A stretch of 64,000 nucleotides of DNA, taken from contig CM049309.1 in assembly GCA_026874595.1 (NCBI GenBank), forward strand, positions 55,712,079 through 55,776,078. Direction: 5' to 3'. Positions 43,501-58,500 of the stretch are shown here, one piece after another. Each line of letters starts with the position of its first letter. Position 1 is the stretch's first letter. This DNA comes from Sipunculus nudus. Taxonomy: Eukaryota > Annelida > Sipuncula > Golfingiida > Sipunculidae. The notes beneath the pieces are model-generated. The model was given only the letters and a program-made list of their open reading frames with translations. It was not told the DNA's origin and made no database searches. The position numbers were made by a program, and so were the translations under genes.

Positions 43501-46500
43501 AGAACATGATTCTTATTCATTTAGGCATTTAAGTAGAATAGAGGGATAGGGCGGGGGGGGGGGGGGGGTAAATGGATGAAAATAGCGTGTAAAGTCTCAT
43601 AATTGATGATGCGTTGTAACCTAATAATGATAATTTTACCCAGAACAGGTGCTCTAGTAAAGTACCTCGTGAGGTACCTCGTTTTCTGGGCAGTATGTAG
43701 CGCTAGACATAGGGGAAGTTAAAGTAGTGTAGGGACAACCTCTGACTAGCCCGATAGGTATCACACAATACTTGAAGTACATAATCTAAACTTTATATGA
43801 GGAGAAAAAAGCAAAACATGACATAACTTGCATATTTGATGTTTATAAATTTTACAGGAGTGTGGCGGGATGCGATGCTACTTGTTGAAGAATATTCATT
43901 TAAATATAAAACTGTCCACGTGACGGCCGGTCCTCTGTTTGATCACGATGCTGATGGACTCAGGGATATCCTGGAGTCCATTGAAGAGTGAGTATTTAAG
44001 TATATGTAAATCTGTTCAAGTGACCGCTGGTCCTCTGGTTTGACGCTGACACAAATGATATCAGATTGAAGTTGCCGTTATATGGCTTCTAGAGGTCTCT
44101 CGCTAAATATGGCCTATCGAAGAATAAACTAAAAGCCTATATATTACCGGTAAGATATGTATGAAGTTGTATGTATTTTGATATATACGACGTATCTTAA
44201 TACAGACGATAATTACAGTTAACGCCAACCCAAAAACCCAAACATGTGTTTTATAAAATAGAAATAGAAAAGACCCTGTTCCTTATATGATATAAATTAT
44301 ATATGTATCTGTAAAGGTATTTAACAGCACCATACATACTAAGAAAACCTCATTATCCAGGGCACCTGTTCCATTGTCGCAGTGTCTAACATTTAGTGGT
44401 GTTACCTATGTACATGATATATGTTATTCACTCTATGAAGTTACAAGGATCTACTTTTTTCTTGCCTTCCAGACGAGCTGGAGATGATAAAATACCAGTT
44501 CCGTCACACTTTTACGTGGTTCTGACAAAATGTGACACCAACCCTTGCACGACGAGACGCCAGCCGATGACAATAGTCATTCCTCACAGGAAGAAGGTTG
44601 ACAACTGTCAGGTAAACCTAGTTGTGTTTGCACAGATTCAGAATTTACGCACATTAGCAATATAACGCAGCAAATACTTATTATTTATAAATATATTGCA
44701 TTATATTAATGTAACCGTGCGCACAAAGGCGTTCCTACTGGCCTTGGAAATGAAGCTTGCTTTTCTAGTGAAGCGGTATGAACGCCACACGTGCGCCGTG
44801 GATTTTGGTTCGAATCCAGGACCGGCTCAATATTTCCCCGGGAAGAATGATTTCGTGATATATGGGGGCTCGTCCGGGAAGACGTCCAACTTTGGGGCCC
44901 GGGGAAATGTGGTTGGAAGTAATTGGATAATTAAAGCCACTTAGGTCACAAAAAGTGCCACTTCTAGGTCTCGCTCTGAAAGCAGGACACTCTTAGGAGG
45001 GAGTGTGTTACGGGATGCATATAAAAAGAGGACAGAACTGTCTCGGTAGGTAAGCTTGCTTTATTAGTCTAGCAGGTAGAACATTTTACTTGTAGGTCAC
45101 AGGTTACGGGTTCGATTTCACATTCAGCCCTGTTTGTGTTTTCACCAGTTACAAAGGTATAGAGCAGCGGTGGGATCCTTTGAATTTGAGCGTAGCTTTA
45201 TGTCCCGAACTGGTCACTAGTTTGAATCTCGGTATGGCTTCGGAAGTTCTGAGTAACATAGTTCTAGGAGAGATTGTTAATATAACTGCATACACAAAAG
45301 CGTTCCTACTGGCCTTTCTAGAGAAGCTTGTATTTTAAGTCAAGCGGTAGAAGGTCGGAACTGTGTGTCACAGGTTGCGGGTTCGAATCAACATTCAGCT
45401 TTATTTCTATATTCACCCTATACATTAATCACACGGGATTGAGCATCAAGTCAAGCAGCATTCCTTGTTGCCTCCCTTCTAAGTGTTTCTCAGTGCTTTA
45501 AAAGAGAAGACTTTGCTGGTATTTCTCACATTAGGACAGAAATTAATAATTGAATGATTGCCTCCTCGCTTCTTTGGCTGATGGTCTTGCATTTGAACAG
45601 CCAGTAGTTTGTCACAGTCTGCGGTGAAGTACGATCATTCGGAGACTCCATTAGTTTTGAGCGACCATGTCTCCAGCAGGTGCCCCTTGGTCCCATTTAT
45701 GTTAGCAGCGTATCCGAGGCATGGAGGCTAGTATCCATGATTTTCTGTCACTATTAAAATCAGACGGATGATAGGGTGTTTTCAGCATGAAATGTACCAG
45801 ATGCTTTCACTGAGACTGACATAGAACTTAACCAGAGTAGAAAAAAGCGTCCCACCTTCACTATATATAAAAAAATATCGTATGTATTGGCACAATACTC
45901 GCGTCTGTTCCATCTGTGTCTCAGGTTTTAACAACTAATCTTTGATAAAATTATGGTATATCAGTTATTAGCTAGTTTTTTGTTGATACTCTTCCCAGGA
46001 GAACGACACGTTTTCTTACTTACAACTGAACACAGCCCGGGCGCGGGACGTGGAGCTGCTGACCGGACTCAACCTGTTCACCTCCGTCTCCCAGCAACAA
46101 CGAATACAGATGTTGATTCACCTGGAAGAACATCTGTGGGACAGAAACTCCTGGTTAGACACGGACACGTGCACTGTACACGACAACAGTAACTGTCCGG
46201 CGGGGTGAGTTAAAATTACGATTAGAGGGGTGTTCAGCACCAGTCAAATCGTTTGAATACTGACGTCATGTTATTGTTTAATGATTCTTCACGGTAAAAA
46301 TTTGTGACGGATGATATCGAACACAATGGACTAGTATCAGCAAATATTTTTTGCGTTTTACTATGACTTTTATTTTATGGGCTTTATTTTATGAGCCTGC
46401 TTAATGCTACAATATAGTAGAATTCTATTGTTTTGTTCTTCCACATAGCCAGGGTTAATGGTGAATTTATATATTTACACTTATTCAGAAGACACCCACT

Positions 46501-49500
46501 GCTGCTGGTGTCCATTGATGGGTTTCATCCTGATTATCTGATGAGGAATCTGACACCGACCATCCAAAGGCTGTATGACTGTGGGACGTCGGCCCCGGCC
46601 ATGAGGAGCGTATATCCCACCGTCACATTTCCTAACCATTATACACAAGTTACTGTGAGTCATCATTATCACACCAAACCGTCGGACAAAATATGTTTTA
46701 GGCATTGTTGTGCCGAACACTAGATATTCATATATTTGGTAGAACTCACATAGTTTAGCTTAAGGTTTTGGTGGCTGCTTCTCTGTGATCACGTTCATGC
46801 TATGGGTCTAAAGGCTGAAGTGTCATGTCATATTTTAATTGAGAGCCTACAAGAAGTATAACGGTTAAGCCAACACAGTGTATTCTTCTTTCTACTCTGT
46901 CCTATACTTGACCTCAGAATATATCCATCTTTCAATCTTCTTCCATTGACCAATCACTCCACTGTACCTATGCAGTGTATCTTCAGCCTGTGAATCAATT
47001 TTTCTTATATTTTCTTTCATATTATTTATCACATCCTTGTAAACACATCATTTCAATAGATTTGCCGCTTTTATCATTTCATATTCTTGTCTTTTTTTCA
47101 GTGTGCTCAGTACGCGCTTCTTAGATCATCACATTTCAATCTTTGTGTAGATCGTAGAATTTCGTATTAGCGGCTGGATGTTACATTAGTTTCAGTGTGT
47201 GATCAGGACGTCGATCTTATTTAGTTCAGTGCTAGAACTGCAGAATCCCGTATGGGGTGGCTAATCCTCATAAAAATTCAGTGCTCGAATCGTAGATATA
47301 TGTATTTGGGGCATCATGGGTAAGGTATTTTGATACTATCCATGTCCAGTGAGACACTGCATGGGATATGTTTTTAAAGCAAGGTTATGAAGAGGGAAAA
47401 TTAAATCAAAATGATTGTAATGTATACGAGAAGTTCGATGGGTAATCAATATTCATCAGTTTTCCCTTACTCTGATTTTTATATGGCAGGGTCTGTACCC
47501 CGAGAGTCACGGCATTATCGCCAACAGCATGTATGACCTGTCCATTGGCGCGTACTTCTCTTTATCAACAGACAACAAAACGGATCAAAGATGGTGGCAT
47601 GGAGAACCTGTGCGTGACAAAACCTTTTTTTATTTCTCCTAAGATAATATGTAACGTTCCCAGATATATTGAAAATCAGATCTTGCTTTGTATATGTTTA
47701 TTTATGCTTCTTTATGAATAATCTGTATTATCGTGCAGGCCATATTTATTTAATAATTTCCACATTATTTTATCAGTAATATATTATGTAATTATTTTTA
47801 TTAAATAAATAAACAACATACTTCGAAGGCACCGGTGTTATTAAAGAGAAACATTATGTTTTATAAATGTGTTAAGTTCAATAATTTCTTTGTCCTCCGC
47901 TTTAGCTATGGAATACTGTTGAGAAAAACAACAAAACCAGTATGACATTAATGTGGCCTGGAAGTGGAGTGGAAATTCAAGGTGAGCGACAGATATATCT
48001 AAACTTAATTCAGACACCGGTCCACCAGGTGTTTTACCTGGGGATGATGAATATATATATGTTATATGACTCATACAGAGCGTCTTTAGCTTGAATTTTA
48101 ACGGTTTTAAATTTAATTTCAATAACCATAAACATTAAGAATAATTGACTGACCTTAATTTTTCCACCATCTATCAGTTTTCTCTTATGTTTACCGTCTT
48201 CGTTGAAGACACAGCTTAATAGCATATCATCGAAACAAAGTTTAATAAATAATGAGTTTTTTTTGTATTGCTCTTGACAAAATGTACTCCCCTTTTTTGT
48301 TTTGCTTTAGATGTTCTGTATTCCCTCTTTTGTATTGTTCCAGACATTTTGTATTCCTCTTTTTTGTACTTGTATTTCGCCAGACATTTTGTATTCCTGT
48401 TTTAGTATTTGTATTGCTCAAGACATTTTGTATTCCTCTTTTTGTACAAAGTATGTATTGCCCAGGCCATTTTGTATTTCGCTTTTTGTATTTATATTGC
48501 TCCAGACATTTTGTATTCCTCTTTTGAGGATATCGTTAAAATGAATAAAAAACATATAATAAAAACTTCCTTAAAATTTGGCGGAAAATCTGACTTCTCC
48601 CAACGATTACAAAAAATATTTGTCAAACGGGTTTCGTGCAGGTATATTGGTGAAAATACAGGAAAAAAAAACAAGTTGTTACAAACGTATCCTCTTTACA
48701 TAAATTTCCAAATTTATTAGATCTGGTCGACCAAGAAAGGGCCTTTGACACCTTAGAAAAAGATTTCTTATGGCAAACGTTAAATGAATACAGTATACCT
48801 AGTTACTACTTGGAATAAGTCAAGGTTCTTTAACCCGAAATAAGTAAGTGTATAATGAACAAGTTCAACAAGGGTGTTCATTATCGCAAATACCAAATTT
48901 ATTTTGGCACATGAATTATGGTCGATTAATATCCTAATCGATAGGTCAATAAGAGGGGTTATTTTTGTAAATTGGAAATAAATATTTCACAGTTGGCGGA
49001 CGATACCACTTGTTTTGTTGCTGATTTGGTGTCGAAAACGGCTTCTTTAAACTTTTAATCATTTTCATTTTTAATCAAAATCGGATCTGAAAAAAATCTG
49101 ATTTGGTGTCAGGAAAACGGCTTCTTTAAACTTTTAATCATTTTCATTTTTAATCAAATTCGGATCTATAAGTAAATCTAGAAAAACGGAAGTCCTCTGG
49201 CTAGGCTGTAGAGCAGGAAAAAAGAATGGCGATCTACCAGTTAGTTGGACAGTTACAGAATTTCCTGTACCGGTAAAAACACTTTGTAGAAGAGAACGTG
49301 AATCTGTGGAATATACTATAAAGGGGAAAATATAGAGAATGAAGTTACTGTTTAAACCATTGTGTCGTGGATCACAAACTCTTAAGAGCAAGATTTTAAT
49401 CACCAAGAATATCGGTCTGTCACAGCAAATGTGTTGTATGTCCCTGGGTAATATACCAGATTTATATATAAAAGAGGAAAAGCGCAGTATCCATTCATTT

Positions 49501-52500
49501 ATATAAAAATAACCGACCATCAAAGATAAAAATACGACAGGTGATTAGGACATTTCATAAAAGGGGTTTAACGCTTCAAGACATAGAAATTCAAAACAAA
49601 ACAATAAAGGTTAGCTGAATTAGCAAAACCTTGGAAAGACCTTATTACTCAGTTATAGGAAAGCTAGTTAATGTTTACCTGGAGAACGATTTAAATTCTT
49701 TAAAGATATACTTCAGAGTCAATGCTTCCTTTACGTTCCATCTTCTTATGTGAATGTGATTACTACGCTTAAAGAAATTCGTAAAGAAATAATATGGTAA
49801 AACAAATTTATAATGACCATGCAATAACGGACAAAAGGTATATTTTATAAATAAAATTTTATTTTATAAATGATACAAAGCGGGGATTCTACGTGTCAGG
49901 GACTTGACTATGAATAGTGCCATATTATCAATGGAACGTTGAAACAGAATTTTAAGATAGTTCTAAATTTAATTGAATATTATAGTATTGTTAAAGCAAT
50001 ACCGAAACATTGAAGAAGTGAGTTAATCCAAAGACCTATAAGACTCGACGGTCAAATCAGCAGAGAAAACAAATCGATAAATGTAAACATATTTATAATA
50101 TATTGATAAAACGAAATACGAAGAACGAGTAGTATCTGCATATTGCGAACAAAACTACAATATCAGTCTTGAAAAGTTTAATATATTATTAGCGATCCAC
50201 TGAAATATGTGATCTGTATCAAAACAAAAAAAAATCCTTTTAGATTTATGCATAAAATAAACATTTTGGAAATCTTGAAAGTTATGGTATGATGAAACTG
50301 TCATTACCACCCGACACAATTATGTTTGGGCCATATGATAAAATGAAATCAATTCATGTTGATAAACTGAATTTTTTGGAACTACAAGCTTAAATGTTTA
50401 TACACAAAAATGTTTTGAAAAAGATTTTTTTTCAGTATTTTTCCTAGTCAAATACGCTCTGGGTTAATCTGTATTAAAATAACTCTGTGCATTACAGGAG
50501 AAGAAAAAAAAAGAATTACTTAAGAATGAACAGGAAGTTCATGTATATTGATGTTTATATATGTATGTATATATATCTTTGTATATATATGTAAATGTAT
50601 GTCAACGTGATTGTGCATGTAATTACTTCGCATGTTGACAACCTTTTTGATAAATTATCATTATAAAAACTGAAACATTGTGCCACGCGCGAACAAAATA
50701 TTTATATATACTAATTACAATATATTCTTTAAAACCTATATCACAGTATAAATTCGTTGTTATTATAAATCTACATCTTTACTCTTGTTTTGTCAATGTA
50801 ATCAATTAAGTGTCATCTTGTTCATTACGATTCGACGTCGATGATGAAATATATTACATCAGTTAAACAAGTCTGAGATAAAAAAAGAGAAAAATTCCCC
50901 TTTCTGTATTGTTCTAAATATTTTTATTCCTCTTTTCGTGTTTGCTTTAGACATTTTGTATTTCTCTTTTCGTACTGCACTAGACATTTTGAATTCCTCT
51001 TTTTGTATTGCTCTCGTCATTTTGTAATCCTCTTTTTTATTGCTTTAGATTTGTTGAATTCCTGTTTTGTATTTCTCTCGATATTTTGTTTTCCTCCTAC
51101 TTTTTGACATCGACATTTTGCTTTCCTCTTTTTGTGTTGCTCTCGACATTTTGTATTTCTCTTTTTGTATAACTCTAGACATTTTGTATTCCTTTTTTTG
51201 TACTGCTCTTGACATTTTGTATTCCTCTAGACATGAGACCGACTCAGTACCAGGCGTACGGCAGGTATGTATAAATTTTCTGTTGATATTAACTGGTAAC
51301 TGTAATTATTTTAATTACCGGTACCAGCACTCTACTTACATCATTGAAATACGGGGTACTGAAATACAGGATCATGTGTAAATGATAGCTCCATGTTAAA
51401 CATGGGTACGATTAAAGTTTGGCAGACATGGTAAAATACGATCATGATTAATAGGCGTTCTTCACATTTTATCTATATATAGTCCTATACTTAGCCGTGA
51501 ATATACGACTCGGTAGGCAATTAAATTGCACTGGTGAGCTTAACTCTAGTCGTGATACAAGCCGTATGGGGGTCCAACGGTCACACATTATATTATATTG
51601 ATATTGTGGTTCACAACCGGTAATATTAATATAAGGGTATGAGTGATCGATTAACAAAAAGAAATCATGTGAACTCACAAACTTAACTGAGAATCCGTCT
51701 CTATAGTAACGAGTCATTCCCTGTATCGCGAGCAAGTTAGCTATCGCGCAGTGACCCGTTCGAGCCATACTTTTATTCATGAGGTCAGTATTCAACAAAA
51801 TGCAGAAGGGTTTATTAATATTCTGATCTGAAACTCAATTCAATAGAACTTGTTTTTGGAGAGTATGCTAAAACAACTAGCAAATGGTCTGGTTCAGTCA
51901 AGTGACAGTTTACATGTAGGACACGAGGCGTTGTTAAAATGACGAAAATATTTGCATCCTCATCGAGCGTTACAGTGCAGTCCTTGTTGCATGATGTAAA
52001 GATATAGTTTGCTGGTCGTAGGCTCTCTAATGTCAGGAGACCAAATGGCTGAGCTATTATGAAAGAAATGCTTGTCCTCAGCGGAAAATTATTCTTTTTA
52101 GTATCATGGATAACGATGATCGAGTGGACACGGTCCTTTCGTGGTTCGACGGTGCTGAGGATGTGAAGCCGGATTTTGCGACTCTTTATTTCGATTCCGT
52201 TGATTTAGCGGGCCACTATGGAGGTCCCAGAAGTCCAATGGTCAGTAAGTTTTGCAAATATACATATTTGTATTTTTTCATTATCTTTCCATTTACGATG
52301 AAGATTTTGCTAATGGGCTGAAATAGAAATATCTCAGGGAAGGACTTTTTTAAGCCTATAACATCCAGGAATCCCAATGTTTACTAGCAAGAAGTGAAAG
52401 GACGCCGATCGCAGCTCACTCGCGTAATCTCAGATATCACAGATAGAGTGAAAAGCCTTGCATATTAAACAACAAAACATTTTTATGTAAAGTTGCTCAC

Positions 52501-55500
52501 CTCAACAGAGCACTGGGATTTCCAAAACCTTACATAAATAGTCAGCTAGGAACATATTGATTCAATATCAATCCTGTAACGGGTTCCAAAAATTATTTGA
52601 CATATTTATACAAACGCGTTAACAATGAGTCCTTACAACAACAACAACACGCATTAACAGTATACTTAGAGGACAATGCAGCTGCATTCTTAGTCGGCGA
52701 CACTAAAAAATGCTGTTATGGATATATCTGGATTTTTTGGGGATATCTTTGCGATTATACGTGTATGAATAACATTGTGATATAACTGGCTAAGTGAAAA
52801 TATGCAGAGATTTAGAAGACAGTTGTTTGAACTAAGTCCTTATGGTTTTGTAATAGGTCGATGACGCCCTGACTGAGATAGACAGTAGTATTAAGAGACT
52901 GATGGACGGCTTGTACCGACGGGGGACACATAACTGTGTCAACATCATCCTCGTCTCCGATCACGGTGAGTTCGCTTCAGCAATCAGTGGCTCGGTAAGT
53001 ATTTGCTGGTACGTAGAGATATAATCCAGATAGTAGCTCATATATAAAATTAAAGATTCATTACTTGTGAATATATTGGTAATTACTGACATCTCGTTTG
53101 TCATAACTTTTACGCGTTTTCATTTTCCATTTGAAGAATTTCAAATTTGTATTTAAAAAATTTTGAGACATACTGATGCACTACTGCCCTCGGTAAAATG
53201 TGTGCAACCTTACAGGAATGAATGACATCAACTGCAAGGAGAGACAATCCGGGGTCCGAGAGTACATTAACGAGAAAAACATGCATGTATGGACAGAGTC
53301 AGCGGGTAGAATCTCGAACAAGTACCGCAGTGACAGGTACAATGGACCCTTCTACCCAGTCGACCGGGAGGACCAAGGTATATAGTTACTTATAGTTAAG
53401 ACGAACTTCGGTAAAAGGGACCCCATTGAAACCCAAACCACAATTAAACAATTGAAGGTTTCCTGAATTACATCTGGTTGTTAGCGAACCTGTGAGCTTA
53501 TGCGATGGCGCAGGGTCGTCCATCCACCAATGTCCGTACGTTAACCCATGCTATCTCAAAAATCGTTGGAACTACCATCACCAAATTTTATGAAAAAAAA
53601 AATCAGTCATCTTAAAAACTATATGGGATTTTGCTTATTTTTTCTGTCTCCATTTACTTAGATTTTATAAGGTAAAAGTAAAAAAAAAAATCTTCTTCTC
53701 CGAAAATGTCCAACCGAATTGTTCAATATTTCACAGAAATAATCTCTGAAATCATCTCTTTCAAATTTGTTCGAATGGTTCCAGTTCGTTGAATAGATTG
53801 GTTTCATTGATTTTTGGTAGAGTATAGTTAGGTGGAGTTGGTCTTATGGCTAATAGTAAGCCTATTTCAAACTGAGGGCTGCAATAGTCTTCTTCTGATA
53901 AAACTGTTGTTTCAACATTGCACAAAAATGATTCTTAGGAGGCCTTTGTTCAAGTTTACTGAAATAATTTTTTTGCAAAATTACTAGACCTTTAACAATG
54001 AAAGGACATTATCTTTTATTATTCTAAACTTTTGGTAAAAAAATCTTGTGAATTTGTCAGCTTGAAAAAAAAGTATTGTAGCCAAAGTCTTTCAGTATGT
54101 TGAAACAGATTTACCAGCAGGGCAAGATTGTGTCTGTATCAGTAAATAGCATGGCACACTGCCAACTATTTCAGAATTGGCAAAAGGCCAAAGGTCAGTC
54201 TAGATCTATTTATAGCTTTGGTAGACTGTCATCTGTATCGAAATATGCAACAAGTCAAGAGTTTACACAGTGCAGCCAGGTACAGGTCAAAAGTTCACTC
54301 AGTGCAGCCAAGTGAAGGTCAAGAGTTTGCTCAGTGCAATAGCTATAGCTAGCAATTTGATCCGGTCAACTCGGGGAACTGCCTTTCTCACCTAAGCCTG
54401 GTCAGCCCAATGCACCTAACACAACAGAAGGTTGATGTATTGGCCTGATATTTTGACCTGACTGCATCTTTAATGGCTTTCTCGTACACAAGAATGGTGT
54501 CGCCACCTACAATGACCCTTTGCACAGTGTACCTGCTTATTTCTCAGAAGGGATTTGATTTATCAGCCTGAAATTGTGAATATTTATACATATCGGATAG
54601 CTTCGTCGTATACAAGACTGGTGGCGCAACCTACAATAATTGTAGCAAAGTGTATGTCTCTGCTTTTTTTAGGATGAATTTGATATATCAGCCTGAAATT
54701 GATAGCTTTGTCAAATGCAAGACACGTGGCGCCACTTACAATATTTTTGCAGTGTATGCTCCTGCTTATTCCTCAGAAGTGATTTGACATAAAAAAAACC
54801 TGAAATTATACAAGTCTATACATCTCTAACAGTTTTGTTGTATACAAGACTTGTGGCGCCACCTACAATTGTGTCATACAGCTGAGCACATAGCCGAAGA
54901 GTGGTTTGAAGTATCTGAAATGTTGCATGGCCGTACATCTTTGATGGCTTCCTCCTACACTAGACTTGTGGTGCCTTGTGTGCACCAGTACCAGTATTTC
55001 TGCAGTGACGTTTATGTAATTGGTGCATGTACTCGGGTTCAAATGTCTAGTGCTTGCATTATACCTATACATATCACATTTGTACGTGAAAAATTACGGT
55101 CCAGCATGGAAGCATTATACCCGATGTATTTCCCATTGCACAGGTTCGCATTAGGCCTGTAGGCCTTGTTTAAATCATGCTTTCGTAAGCGTGAATACTG
55201 GCATTAGTACTTAATGGATTTTAGGAACAGTCTATGCATGACAACTATAGTGAGGCTTAATATATTTTAATTTTCTTAGAGCTATCATGGTGGTTAGGTG
55301 TAGTCCTGCATTTGAGCATCTTCAGCTCCTAAATTAATTATAAAACAAAGTATCCAGAACGCCAATATTTTTTAAACGCCGTCTTTATATTATTGGATAT
55401 AAAATTATGTACTTTAATGTTTTGTTGTGTTATGTTATTGTTGTTCCGCAGTGCCTATTGAAAAGTTTATTGAGAAGCTTGAATGTAAAATTGAGGCTGT

Positions 55501-58500
55501 GAAAGTGTTCGAGAAATCGATGTTCCCAAAGAGACACCACTACGCCAACAGCCACCGAATTGATGACGTCATTCTTGACGTGGACGACCGATGGTTGGTC
55601 ACAGAGTGAGTCATGTGGTTTATGATATACATACATATCATGCCTATCTTGAAATACATGTACGAATAAAGAATAACGCATAAAAGAAGAAAATAAGGAG
55701 TGTTTTTATGACTGAAACACAGATGTTTCTTTTACTGAATTTAATACAGATTAGGCACGTTTACGTATAGAAACGTATAACCTATAATCCTACAGTAACT
55801 GTTGAGAATTTCAACAGAAGTATGATTTGATTACACATATTACAAACCAGATAACGAACATTCGTCAGAGACCAGTTATCACTAGACTCGGTAACCGCAT
55901 CTGAGTTAATTATTTTTAAAACATTTGCACTTTAATGTACTTCTTTACATTGGAGCCTATCTCCTTTTGGATGGGTTTGTAAAATGATATATACATGTGT
56001 TTCAATGAAAGACGCAAGAAGGACCGGTATTTGTGTGGATTGAAAGGTATGCATGGCAACGACGAAACACTTCATACAATGAAGGTAAATATTGATCACT
56101 ATATAAACATTTATCATTAAAAGTGATACACAGATACACGTACACGACATACTTATGTGCATATACACGCATACACAAACATTCACTTGTGATTATACAA
56201 TAAAATGGTCTTTATATATAATTGACCTATCCACCACAGCCCATATGCTCCGCCCTTTTAACCTAATTATTATAATGAACCCCCAAAATAATCCCACACA
56301 GATGGTCTTCCGTGCCCATTGTTACGAGAGCTGTTTACAAGACAATTATGACGATGACGTTTGACGTCGCTTTGACTGATGTCATCAACCAGAATCACTG
56401 TTCTACATTGTCGAATATATCGCAGTCATTGTGAAATGAGTTGCAATATTTTGGATTATTTGTCTCATACGAATTACGTGCCAGGTAAAACATTATTATT
56501 CACTTGGTAGTCGGAGGAATCGCTCCTGCAACCTTTGGCATAGAACTTTTTATACTGTCTCTTTTTTGTATAAAAAAATTTCCCGGATAACATTCCGACA
56601 CTGGTACTGGTACAGACTACATGTGTTCTGTTTGGCAGAGCTCTGCCAAATTTTGCAAATGTTGTGCTTGTCAGATGATTTGCGGTTTACCAGGCCACGG
56701 TCATCTGATTGGTTGGACGTAAGTCCAATGCTTATGATTATTCATTGAATGAATATGCGATTAAGGTCACATAGGTTTTCAAACAGAAACGCTCATGTAG
56801 TTCTCATGGTATTTTCCTTTATTTGACCGATGAAATATAGGAATATCATAAGTACTGGAGTCTTGATATATCACTTATCTTGCTGTAATGGTGTTAGTCC
56901 TGTATGCATAATTGGAATATATCAAGTTTTTGTAATAAAATGAATATAGAATTGAATTATGTTACAATGTGTTTCGTTGGAAATGGCATTACGGTATTAC
57001 ACAGCTATTCAGTTTGCTCTCCTTGTGTAGTGCAACGTGCTTATAACATGAGTTTCAGACTTCTTTCAGTTCAAAGTTTTTATTTCTCCTTTACAGGCAA
57101 TTTTCATGGCACACGGTCCAGATTTTGCCAAAGAAAAAGGAATTGAGGAATTCGAAAACATCGAACTTTACAACATAATGGCCCGTGAGTGAACTATAAC
57201 CCATTAGAGAATGATATAGTGAGCTTAATATCCAAATCGGAATGACGGCTGAAGATAATTGTCGCCACATGACTGGGTAAAATTAGACCATGCCTATTCT
57301 GTATCTTTTATGCATATTGGTATATAAGTCTGGCTCATTTCTCGTCTTACGAGATCACGTGAGAGAGCGCCAGTCCACAGTTCCCATCAGGCATGCGCTT
57401 CCGGTTCCCATAAGAGCATACCAAATGTTCGTGCCACTGATTCTGAAAACACTGCCGCATCAAACAACGTGGGCAATAATGCAAAATACCAAGGCCTGGC
57501 CAGCAGTACTACTCCAAGTAATGGTGAAGTGTCCACTTCAGCCAACCCTGCCATGCTGGATTCACAGATTCACAGCATACAAGGCCTCATACTTTCTCTG
57601 ATGAGAAAGAAGAAACAGAAGCATTTGATCAGGATGCAGAACCGGATCAGCTTCTGGATCCAGGTACTCAAGACTGAAGTCATTTATGATTTCTCTAATC
57701 AAGCAGGAACAGCTTGGCACGGAAGTCACGCCTAAGCTTGCTGACTTGATTAACAATTAGCTGGCATCTGGATCCTCAGATCAAGTGAAGGAAATGCAAA
57801 ATTCCATCCTAACCTCTGCTTACCGTACGGGCTTAACTACTACTTAGGTGTACAAAGAAATGTGGACTAGACAAAGAAATTATACAAAACTGAGTGATGG
57901 CAAAATGAAAAAAAGTGCAGTAAAGAATCGTAAAAGGGATGTAGCCTCTGATCACTGTTGCTGACTCCCTCCTTATTGTGAAGCAAGGTAAGCTACCTAT
58001 CAATGACTTAGACCTGGGATCCCTAGTTGAAACCTAACGGACAGTCTGGCTATATTTGGTCATCAAAGCATAAGCTTAACCTACGAAAAGGAGAGCTCCT
58101 TCGTGGAAACCTGCATGGAAAATATAAAGTAAAATGTGTTAGGCAGACGTGCCCATTACTGACATGTTATTCGGGGACAACCTTTTACAGTCCATCCAGA
58201 AAATTCAGGACTCCAACAATGTTGGAAGACGGCTAGTAGGACCGACCGCTGAGTGAACAACCAAATTTCATGAAAAAGGTTCAGCAAACCTCAGTCGTTA
58301 AGGCAAAACACCTACTAGCAAGAATTTTAAGATCAGACGGCCAGGTTAGTCTTTAAGCTGAACAAGTCGGGCCACAATAGACTATACAGCAAGTAAAAGA
58401 CGACACTCAAGTAACTTCACAGGCAAGTAGGATTTCAAACACTTAACTCACTAATAAACGATACAGACTCTTCAAAATTGGCGGAAGACAAAGGCATTTC

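Noticed and set aside
46433-46488. Separate N-terminus for module B using the open frame upstream of 46,489
   Set aside because: It shows no signal peptide or membrane helix, and a tcag acceptor interrupts it at the conserved exon border.
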